DNA of 64,000 nucleotides. It comes from Seriola aureovittata. Lineage: Eukaryota; Chordata; Actinopteri; Carangiformes; Carangidae. The position numbers and the translations under genes were made by a program. The notes beneath the pieces were generated by a model. It searched no databases. It saw only the letters and a program-made list of their open reading frames with translations, and was not told where the DNA came from. The stretch is from NCBI RefSeq assembly GCF_021018895.1, contig NC_079376.1, positions 24,266,001-24,330,000 of the forward strand, written 5' to 3'. This document shows, in pieces, positions 25,201-61,721 of this stretch (positions within the stretch are counted from its first letter, which is position 1; the number at the start of each line of letters is the position of its first letter).

Positions 25201-26110
25201 CTGAAATGATGTGTTTTCTGTAATGCTGTCATGAGATCGGAGAGTGGTGTCAGACTTTTGGACTCCACTTTATGTTTAATGTATTGTCTATCACCACGGA
25301 CCCTCTGCGTGATAGAGGTGGGCGTCAACTGAGCCGCCCGAGCTGTCTGGACATGTTTTTCTGGCATCTTGTTTTGCACCACAGGACCGCTGCACTTTAC
25401 CAAAGTGAAATGTCAAAAAATTAGAACACCTCCGTTCTTCCAGCTGTTATTTAAATGTACATGACTTGCTCCCGAGCTGCTGAAAGTTCATTCTAAACCT
25501 TTTGACTGGTGGTGTACACCATAACGTTTTCATGAGGTGGTAAAATTTGTGAAATTATTCCTGTAAATTGTAATATTTTGGAGTCGTACATGTTTTAAGT
25601 TAAAAGGTGATGCACACAGTTCTTTTAGGCCCAAAAATGCCCTTTGGAAACAAATGGTTTATCATTTAATTTATTCTTAAAGTCATGTCATATTAAAGTG
25701 GCATTTGGAACATACTGGTTGTTTAAAAGAATGTATTATAACAATGTATATATAAGCTTTAAAAAACATGATTTGTATATTAGTGTAGCCATTTATAGAT
25801 CAACCAAATTGCACTATGTCTAATTTAGACAAATACAGCCATTTGATAGATTCTATCATCTGATGATACATTTATTGATAATTGGGTAAAACTGATCACA
25901 TTTGATGTCTCCAGTGAAGCTTTATTCATTCACACTGTGACAGTATGCAGATTTATAAAAACCTGTACCTTTTCGGAAGCTGTTTCCATTTCGTTGAACA
26001 TGAAGGCTGTGGTTGAAATGTACTGTAGGCCCATCACTGTAACACATCCATGAGTTGCTGTTGACACTAAAGAATGTTGCAATGTATTTATGGGGAACAT
26101 TAAATATAAT
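22254..26110 (+). other. gabrr2: probable gabrr2 3' UTR and downstream flank
   Basis: About 3.9 kb of AT-rich sequence follows the gabrr2 stop with no coding exon seen. Candidate polyadenylation signals are AATAAA at 24917-24922 and ATTAAA at 26099-26104; the true end cannot be chosen without transcripts. It contains a MITE (23063-23268) and a piece with a GAGATAAC terminus near 23745-23770. Around 25400-25520 a stretch ending in ggtggtgtacacc resembles a Tc1-type terminus. Confidence 0.4.
23063..23268. mobile_element. MITE copy, internally deleted
   Basis: Left end AAAGGAGTTATCTGTAAG; reverse complement of the right end AAGGGGTTATTTGTAAG. The left part (TAGCTAACGTTAGCATTAAC and following 100 bp) matches the longer copy at 33625-34058, same orientation. 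The interior is about half as long. Confidence 0.75.
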
Positions 26111-26624
26111 TATGATGGACTAAGAATGCATTTGATTCAGAGAGTACGCGCAAGGCACTCGGGACGCTAAACTGACAAAATGAATATTTGATAAATAGTT
26201 GTTTCTGTGGAGTGCTGGGGAAAAAGGCTGTTCCATTGTTTGCAGACTCGCCACACACCGAGGCTGATGCGGAGAATGCATTTCAGATCCAGCGTTTTCA
26301 GGTTTGCTCATCAGGGCTGCCAAGCTGCCGACAGCTACATGAAAATCTTTTATCTCATTTTCCAAATCATCTCCACAGGATCAGCATGTGGTGAGGCCCG
26401 GAGCTCTGGGACAATTAGGGTTTGACTGATCTAATGCCCGCACTTAAAGCCGCACTAATCAGGGTTTTATTAGTAACAATGCGTCAAATGTGTCGTGTGA
26501 AAGGAAAAGCTTACAGTAATGAGCCCACAGTTATCGCCGACTCTGCAGCTCCCCTCAGCTCAGCTCAGCTGTTTGGTCTCTTTCAGTTCATTGTTTTGAT
26601 TTTATGGCAGCAGACACTTTGTTT

Positions 26625-26891
26625 TCAGTGAAAAATAAGTGAATTAACTGAGAGCAGTCTGAGCCCAGACACCCTGTGGAGGAAACTCATTTCAGCTGCT
26701 TGTATCTGTGATCTCATTCTTTCAGTCTCTACCCAGAGCTCAAGACCGGAGGTGAGCGCCAGAACAAAGATCAACAGGTGAATCGAGGGCTTTGCCTTCC
26801 GGTTCAGCTTCCTCTTCACCACAACGGTCTGGTACAACGCCCTCTTCCCTGCTGACGCTGCACTGATCCTCCTGCTGATATCCAACTCCAT
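26625..26891 (-). pseudogene. RTE-like LINE reverse transcriptase C-terminal fragment
   Basis: The minus-strand frame reads MELDISRRISAASAGKRALY, then a VVVKRKLNRKAK block and ELWVETERMRSQIQAAEMSF, followed by LHRVSGL. These are hallmark motifs of the C-terminal end of fish RTE-type reverse transcriptases (MExDIxRRIxAAS, VVVKREL, ELWVMTERxRSxxQAAEMxFLRRVAG). Only this short piece is present; the catalytic core is absent. Dead 5'-truncated insertion. Confidence 0.8.
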
Positions 26892-27812
26892 TTTTTGTTT
26901 TTTTTTGTGAAACTTCTAACAGCTAAAGGCCTCAGGTAAACAATGTTAAAAAGATTGTAAATCACTATTTCCATCTTTGACATTGCATGGTATTTCATGA
27001 GCTTATCATCTTTCCTGAAGTAAGAGTATCAAGGAAATACAGCTATCAGATGAATGTAGTGCAGGAAAGAAGCACATTTCCCTCTGAATTATAATGGAGT
27101 AGAAGATTAAAATGGTATCAAACAGAAATACTCAAAGAAAGTAAACTATATCTAAATTACAGCACGGTACTTAATAAATGTTCTGATGTGCTGTGACATC
27201 TGGGAAGGTGGCGATATCATTCCAACAAAGTCCTACAGGCAATAAACCCTAGCAGTCACATGATCTGTTTATTTGAGTGGCAGGAAATGGAAATACTCAA
27301 CTAAAGTAAACATCCTCAAAATTGTACTTCAGTATTTGAGTAGATGTACTTAGGTACTTTCCTACACTGTAGTCCTGAGACTTGGGTCTCTTGTCGGATC
27401 CTAGGTGCTTATGGAAGAACCCACAAGCGTGATCCAACGCAGCACTGAAGACAGACTGATCTGAACTGTAATAGAGAACACAGCCAACGGATGCAGCTTC
27501 AGTCTCTGCTTCATACAGACACATACTGGTACCTGGCACTGAGTTAAAACGCTTGATGGGTTCTTGGATCATTTTGTGTTTCTGTTATCGGAGTCCTGAC
27601 GGTGGAGGCAGATGATGTACGGCGCTAGAGAGGCTTCATATCGGTGTGAGGAGTGTAAGGACAAGCATGAATTACCAGACGGGAGTAAAAAAAAAAAAAA
27701 AAGCTGCAAGCATGTCCAACATGAGAAGAAGAAGTCACCACTTCCAAAGCCAATGAGGCTCAAGCAGCTCTGTGATGAGAGCTGACAGGGTGTGATGTTG
27801 CTTTACCATGCA

Positions 27813-28160
27813 GCAGAGACACAGCGGAGACACAGCGGAGACACAGCGGAGACACAGCAGAGACACAACGGAGACACAGCAGAGACACAGCGGAGACACA
27901 GCAGAGACACAGCGGAGACACAGCAGAGACACAGCGGAGACACAGCAGAGACACAGCAGAGACACAGCGGAGACACAGCGGAGACACAGCAGAGACACAA
28001 CGGAGACACAGCAGAGACACAACGGAGACACAGCGGAGACACAGCGGAGACACAGCGGAGACACAGCGGAGACACAGCAGAGACACAGCGGAGACACAGC
28101 GGAGACACAGCAGAGACACAGCAGAGACACAGTGGAGACACAGCGGAGACACAGCGGAGC
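27813..28160. repeat. 11-bp minisatellite (GAGACACAGCG)n
   Basis: About 31 copies of GAGACACAGCG with GCG/GCA/ACG variants. Because 11 is not a multiple of 3 and the unit contains no stop in any phase, both strands stay open in several frames. Confidence 0.97.
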
Positions 28161-28910
28161 CGCAAGAAGACACACACACACGTGCTCATGAATATGTATC
28201 ACCTGAACACACATGGCTGTCAAACAGATCTGCTTGTGGGCGAGCTGACTTTAGTAGCAACAGTCATCACACCTACACTCCCAGCTGAGATTCACCTGCA
28301 CATTCAGCGTCCTGACATTTTCTTATCATGAGCCTTGCATGTTCGACTCTTTGACAGTCCATTAACTGTTGATGTGGGAGAAGAGAATCTTTTAAAGTGG
28401 CAGTTTGTTTCTTGGTCATTTCAATAATTACAATTGTTAATCCTAACGTTTATCTCCAGTTGAACCACAATATAAAATCTATTGACATGACTTGACATGT
28501 GTGTTATTACCAGATATGAAGGCACTTGACCCTTTGGCAAACGACTTCACACGATGCTGATTAACCCTGTCAGCTCCAGGCACATCTCTCTGTATTCTGC
28601 ACCGGTAGCCATGTGTTTTACCTCAACCACTGAGTTTCTGTCGTCTATATGTGCATTGTAAACATACATGGAGGCTCCACACAACCACAGACAGCTGCGT
28701 TATCTCTAGTATTACTCGTGCAACACAGTGAAACAGGCTGAAGGTTCCTATAGGAGGCGCGAGGAACGCCATCGACGCTGAGGACAGATTACCGTTGTGT
28801 CTTTTCCTTGATGGAGAGCGCCGGAAGAAGAGAAGAGACCGAGGGCAGACATGTTGTCTTACTGCTCTTGGACAGGTTGGTATTTGTAAAATATTTAGAG
28901 TAGGCTATGC

Positions 28911-28941
28911 AACTAACTAACTAACTAACTAACTAACTAAA
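28911..28941. repeat. (AACT)n microsatellite
   Basis: About 7.5 AACT units. Confidence 0.93.
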
Positions 28942-29689
28942 TCTAAATAATGAGTTAAACAGTGTTTGTGTAATTACTTTCACTGCCAGAGGAGGGAGAC
29001 AAAAGCGCTGCACTGCAGGTTTAAAAGTTTGCTAACATTAAAATGTGATAACATTACTCTGTGATAGTTGTTTATCAGCTTAAATGCCCATAAACAAACT
29101 ATTCATGTTAAAACAAGACTAAGAGTTTAGATCCATGACAGAAAGCCTGTGAGGCTGAGCTCGCAGATAATAGCATCTAATGCCATGCACACACTACATG
29201 ACTTTCATAGTGGACCCCCGTCAACTTGGAAGAGCCGGACCTGTTGTGCTAACACCTCCCTCCCCCATGCAGGCACACCTGTGCACACACACACACACAC
29301 TCAAATGGAACACACCATCAGTTTGTTAGGTTGCTAACATTTGCCAATTAGCATTACACACAAAGTACAGCTGAGGCTCATTTCAACACAATTAGTTTGT
29401 GTGCGTATGAGACAAACAAGACACAGGATCCCCGGGTATTATGATTCATCCTGAGGAAGTGAAAATCAAATGTGTACCAAAACTTATCCATCCAATACCT
29501 GTCAGGACAATTCACTCAAAACCACAAATCTCAACTCTCAGTGGTGCTAAATGAAAAGTCAGGGGATCTCCAGAGGCTGTAGGATCCATCATCTGGTGAG
29601 CGTGAATGTGTGTGAAAGATTTTTATCAGACTGTATTTTATACATTCATTGTTGGATCAAAGTGGTGGACCAATGGACAGACACGCTAA

Positions 29690-29755
29690 CACTGCCAACA
29701 GTTAATGCTAACATTAGCTATGCAGCAATAGCAAAACTTACAAATAGCTCCTCTA
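29690..29755. mobile_element. solitary MITE end
   Basis: Matches the right terminal repeat of the element at 33625-34058: GTTAATGCTAACATTAGCTA and CAAAACTTACAAATAG, followed by CTCCTCTAAA. I found no partner end nearby, so this is a truncated copy. Confidence 0.55.
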
Positions 29756-30519
29756 AATTACACCGAATGTATATTTGTCTTTCTTGTTCTTTTGTTGAAA
29801 ATGTGCACTGAGATAATAATATCTGTGACTGGTCATTAATATTGATCAGGTTCCACTGGAACCCAAGAATATCTACAGTGACTCGATGGGAATCACTTAA
29901 CTCCTTTCTGCAATAGCTGTTTTGGGCCTATTCCTACCTGATTTTACAGACTTGTATTTACTGTTTAATCATGTCTCATATATATGCGTTATATTGGTAG
30001 ATACTTGCACCATAAAATGTAAACAGTACATTACAGTATATTACTGAATGAAATAATGCCCATGGAAATACATCATGTCAAATATACAATTCTTTTGAAA
30101 AAATGTTTTGTTCTACAATGAACCTGCTAAAATATGAATGATAACAACTTATAATTTAACATATTTTTTATTAATAATTTTATACATCCCAACAGACAGC
30201 GGTTGTATATGTTGATGCTGCCGTATCTGATACAGACGAGGGACAAAAAAACAACAACGACTGGGGAAACAGCAAATGCAGATGTCTCCACACAGGGCAC
30301 CATGGGTTACTGATGGTTTGATGAGGATGAAATTGAAATGAATCATATGCTGTGGCCTTCACAGTCAGCTGAACACCTACGGGAGATTCTGGAGTGATGT
30401 GCTTGGCAGCGCTCATCATCAGAACACAGGAGGGAAGAGTTCGGGAGCCAGGTGTGCACAACAGCTTAAGTTTTCTACTTGAGTATAACACTTAGGGTTT
30501 AATTTCTCCTTGGCTGTGT

Positions 30520-31175
30520 GAGGGTGTTGCACAGAATCTCTTAAAAAGTTTCCTTAGTTAAGAAAAAAAGGTAAGTAATTTACAGCAGTGAAAGAGATTA
30601 GGCAGGTAACATTAAAGGAGTGTGCTGCTATCTAATCCTCCTTGTTGTTTTGACAGGAACTTCACAGTGTTCAGCAGACGATCCGAGCTTTTAAACTTGG
30701 TGAATGACCTGGCACACCGCTGGTCTGTGGACATGACAACACCTCGACTATAAATAATTACTATATTATTTATAAAAGCACAGCTGCGGATAGTAGAGGG
30801 ATCTGACTCTAGACTGTTGGACAAATCATGAACTGACTGCTGGTCAAATCTGTAATGTAGAATACATTCCTCATTGTTAAGTGTGTCCATTAAATTCTTA
30901 AATTAACCTATGTTGAGATAAGAGTCAGAGGTACCTTTAGTTTTTTTCCTTACTTTGGTCGCTAAATTCTTTTATGCAACGGTATAACTGACTTTAAGTG
31001 TTTCCTTAAGTATAAGACTAAGATAAGGAGAAAACCTTATATACTTAAGTGGACATTACAAGGAAACCTTAAGATGAAGACTGACGTTTGTTTTGTGCAA
31101 CTGTTTTTATTTTAAGGAATCCTTAACTTAGACTTTATGGAAAATCTTAACATAAGGTGTTTTGTGCAACAGGCC
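30520..31175. mobile_element. degraded inverted-repeat DNA element
   Basis: The left end has GTTGCACAGAATCTCTTAA followed by TTTCCTTAGTTAAG. The reverse complement of the right end reads GGGCCTGTTGCACAAAACAC then TTAAGATTTTCC. TTGCACA and CTTAA words recur inward. Resembles a hAT-like MITE. Confidence 0.4.
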
Positions 31176-32689
31176 CGTGACTCTTGGAGAATCATACAGA
31201 ACCACAGCTGCGTCTACTCTGCCTGCTGCTATATGATCATCCACTGACACAGTGTCAGTGGCTAAATGGAGCGCAGGCACTATTTCATGTGTTCATGCCA
31301 TGCTCATTCTGTTTGGACTCTTGTTATTGCATCTGATTTTGTACAGAATTGAGTCTCGAAGGGGAAAAAAACAAAAACAAATGGAGATGCTTTCTTGGAT
31401 TTTGTGTCTTTTAATTACGACAAATTATTTTGATTTCTTTGGTGAGTGTGATGATTAATCTGTCATGTCATGTTGGCAGCAGGATGAGTCCACATCAGTT
31501 TGATTTCAGTGTCTGTAACTTCAGTGACAGACATTGCTGTGGTTTCATATTTTTCTTGCTGAGAACAAATTCCATGAAAAGACCAAAAGCAACAGTGTGT
31601 AAGTCTGTTTCTCAATAATTGATTTAACATCATTAATGCCAGTTGGTTTAATATGATTTATACAAGGCTGCCAAGTACTGCTAACTGATATGTAATGCAT
31701 GTTTTCAGTAGTGATTTAGTTATTTAAATTTTCTTTTCATGGAGTGTCCACTGTATGTTTTTTGTGAAATCAAAGATAAATTCTGAAAGTCCGAATGGAA
31801 TCAGGGCGGGAACTGTTGCTGTTCTTTCTACCAATAGGAAGAAACCTGTGAAACGCGCCCTTCAGTTTGAATCAGTGACTAAGAGGCTGTGGGTCAGCAG
31901 CTGCTGTGGATTTGTTCCTTCCTCTGGTTCAATCTGGTCTGCTGATGAGTTCAGGTGCCGTCAGAAACACTGAAAAATCGTATGAATGTAACTTAATTTG
32001 AGTACAGTATGAACTGAACTGTCACAAATGAAACCATTTGAGCTGAATTTAATTTTAAAGAATAAAAATATTTGTAATGTATGCTTTTGATAAATGCGAG
32101 TTTTTAACAAAAGTCTTTGGAGTGTCACAGAAAGAAGCACTCTCTCACTGAGGTTTGCATATTCTCCTTGAGTTTATTTTGAGAGCCTTTCCCAGATAGC
32201 AAAATAAATCTGGATCATACTTGAGTCACATGCTTGTGTTTCTCCTGGCCCAGAATATGCTCGGATCCACGGCCTGAGTCTGGCCCATATACGTTTTTAC
32301 TGTCAGATGCCACTTCCACAGCTGTACTCAGACCTAGATGTGGAATTACATGGGTCAGACTCGGCCGAGGACCCAGGCATATCTTGGGCCAGAAATTTGA
32401 TTTTGGTATCTGGACCGGAATTCCTGGGTATAGGCCATTTATTATTATTTTTTTTGTTTATTCTTAAATTGGATATGAATATGCTGTTTTGTACAATTCT
32501 AGTATTATACTACCATCAACACCTTTGTTTCATTTAAGGAAGCTTTATTTTTATTTTTTTATATAATTATTTAAAACACGTTGTATTATAACTAATCCAT
32601 TTAAGTTGCAATTGCAATTTCCATGTACACTGACAGTACAGTTTTGTGTAGTAATTAACAAAGGTTACATTTCTTTTACATTTCCGTTT

Positions 32690-32856
32690 GGTGTCGTAGT
32701 TTACGAGGAGTCCCTGAAGGCAGCATGACGGGCTGTGTGTTGACTCCAGCCCCCGGCGGCCTCGGCTCTACTTCCTGCCTGCCATAACTTTACTGTACAC
32801 AACACAGCAGGCAGCGTTGACACCAGCAGGTCATCTCACCCGATGAACACAAAGCC
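32690..32856 (+). promoter_or_regulatory. syne3: possible syne3 promoter / non-coding first exon
   Basis: A locally GC- and CpG-richer stretch (CCCCCGGCGGCCTCGG near 32750) ends in AAAGCC with a consensus donor GTGAGTG at 32857. The first coding exon (35012) has an acceptor before a short leader, so at least one upstream non-coding exon is required; this is the best candidate seen. Position of the start site unknown. Confidence 0.3.
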
Positions 32857-35011
32857 GTGAGTGTTTTTACTCTTCTTAAGCGGAACTTGACCGATAAATC
32901 TTCACCGTTGTTTAGCTTAGCTTACTGATAATAGGCCTACCTCCACCTACTAACACGGATAACTCCCTGTAGCCTCCCGTACTCACACCAGCTCTGCATT
33001 AGATTACTGTGCCATAATGAGCTGCTCAGATCTACTCCTTGCCGGTATGGGTCTGTAGCCTGGGAACGTTACTGTGCGGTGCTAACGTTCACTCCTCACC
33101 TCTAAACTAGCATAGCGTGCAGTTAGTTTACACTGGACTGAACTTATACCTCTAAGTTAGACAGTGTGTAAATGGACAAGCGTCATTGAATTAAAAATGA
33201 GTACTGTAACCACAGTTAGCTCGGCAAGCCAACAAAAACACTGAATATCACCGTCAAAAGTGGTAATTGCGAGTGAAATGGATTAAAGTTAACGTCATGC
33301 GAGTTTTCAGCACAAGCTGTCAGACCGAGGAGGGCGGGGCTTCACTATCTCCACACAGAATGCAGTGGTCAACCACAACAATAAAAAAAAAAAAACAAAG
33401 GCTAACATGTATGTTGTGAATTTGTTACAGATAAAATGAAATAGAAATAAAATGGTGTAATGACAGAAAAGGAAACACAATCTGCAGATGCAAATGAGCT
33501 AATTTGCACCTGGTTACAATGTGCATTGTCAACTGTTCCAAGTTACAAGCAGTGACTTCTTGCAAGTTTGCTAGTCCATTTAGAGTGATATTAATTATGA
33601 AAATTCTAGAATTGTGACTAAGGAAAAGGAGCTATTTGTAAGTTTTTGCTATCACCATATAGCTAACGTTAGCATTAACAGCTGTTTACTTACCAGTCTA
33701 GAAGAAACATTGCAAGTTCAGCATCAAACTTCACCCCTTTACTCACCAAGAGCTGTCTCAAGAGGGTGAAAGCAACCTTCTTGTTTTGCTTCTATCTCTA
33801 TTTCTTCTTCTCCACTACTGAGGTTAGCATGCTAACCAGCTAGCCCCGGCCTGGTTGGCCTGTCTTGTTACTTTCCAATACAAAGTCACTGTAGTGTCCA
33901 GTTTGCCCTGAAGAAATAGGGCTGGACAGAGGGTGTATTATAACTTCTTGTACTGTAAATGCAACAATGGCCGAGCTCTTGCCACGACTGGCAAGTAAAC
34001 AGTTGTTAATGATAGCGTTGGCTATTTAGCCTTAGCAAAACTTACAAATAGGGCCTTTAACTATGGAAACATTAGAAAAAGAAAACGGGGAAAACTGCAG
34101 TCAGGCTTTATGTACTCTATCTAAGTGCTAGCATGCCATCTAAAAAAAAAAAATCTTTATAAGTGTAGAGATGTGTTTTTCAGCTTTGACTGAGGACATT
34201 GAGTTCTAAATATTTCCATGTTTCAAGAGTGAAAACCAGCAAACACTGGGTAGAAGGAATGTTATGTCAGGGAGAAATGAGTCATTCAGGAAAATGGCCC
34301 GTGCCATCTGAGTTTTATTTTCCCTCTCAGATATGATGTGGTGCCTCTTTGTGCTCCTACAGAGCCAGGACTCCTCCCTTAATACGTTTTACTGCAGGCT
34401 CTTGAAAACCTCTGTCAGTTTGTTTTCGCTTAAGGTTTTTGCTCCCAGCTGCATCTTCCGAGGACATATTGGGTTTCTGCACAGTGCAGTACTGGCCTTA
34501 ATGCAGCTGACAGAATTCCTGGAATGCTAACATGGCCATGCTCTTGTAAATACACATAAAAAAAAATAAAAAAAAAGAGAAGAAAAAACTAGAATGTTTG
34601 TTATTAGCAGTTCATCAGCAAAGACTAAAGGAAAGCCTGAAAAATATCAAAAATTCTTTTAAGCAGAATTAGATTTTTCCTTCATGTGATTTCTGAGAGA
34701 CTTTCTTTTCTTTATAGTATGTCACTTGTCCTTGCTCGAATACATAAAGAAGCATAAATTACTTAGTAAGGCATTCTCAGAGAGCTAGGAAGGATCCAGA
34801 TTTTTTGAAACAACATCAAAATAAAAGCCAAGATATCCTGACTTTTAGCCACTCATATGGGCAAGATCCAACATCCCATGATGCAACCAGTATCATCTTT
34901 CTGTTAGACCACGCCTACTTTGTACACCCATATCTTTTAAAACATCATGCTCACTGTTTGGAAAATGAAGCATCAGCTGATGAAGAGTCTGACCTTTGTT
35001 CCTCTCTTCAG
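32857..35011 (+). other. syne3: putative syne3 5' intron
   Basis: Contains the MITE at 33625-34058, and A-rich runs at about 33383 and 34560. The rest shows nothing recognisable. Confidence 0.4.
33625..34058. mobile_element. 434-bp MITE with about 65-bp inverted terminal repeats
   Basis: Left arm AAAGGAGCTATTTGTAAG...TAGCTAACGTTAGCATTAAC...TGTTTACTT. Reverse complement of the right arm AAAGGCCCTATTTGTAAG...TAGCCAACGCTATCATTAAC...TGTTTACTT. It shares its left half with 23063-23268 and its right end with 29690-29755. No open frame. Confidence 0.82.

Positions 35012-61721
<26,710 letters not shown>

Larger units (their letters stand above)
26111..32690. other. gabrr2-syne3 intergenic region
   Basis: No protein gene supported. 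It holds an unusually high-complexity stretch (26130-26600), a LINE fragment (26625-26891, minus), a poly-A run (about 27687-27703), an 11-bp minisatellite (27813-28160), an AACT tract, one end of a MITE (29690-29755), an inverted-repeat element (30520-31175), and a repeat-like block (32160-32450) with TCTGGCCC / GGGCCAGA words. About 28200-28900 and 31200-32150 show nothing recognisable. Confidence 0.6.

Noticed and set aside
25140..25403. Minus-strand 87-codon frame as a gene
   Set aside because: No clear homology; lies beside a Tc1-like terminus (about 25400-25520), so it is more likely transposon-derived or chance.
27735..28331. Five overlapping frames of 127-179 codons on both strands
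   Set aside because: All arise from the 11-bp minisatellite, which has no stop codon in any phase; no domain, no exon borders.
28776..28890. Possible first exon with donor GTTGGT at 28876
   Set aside because: Only a weak donor and a short ATG frame; no downstream exon to join and no known protein.
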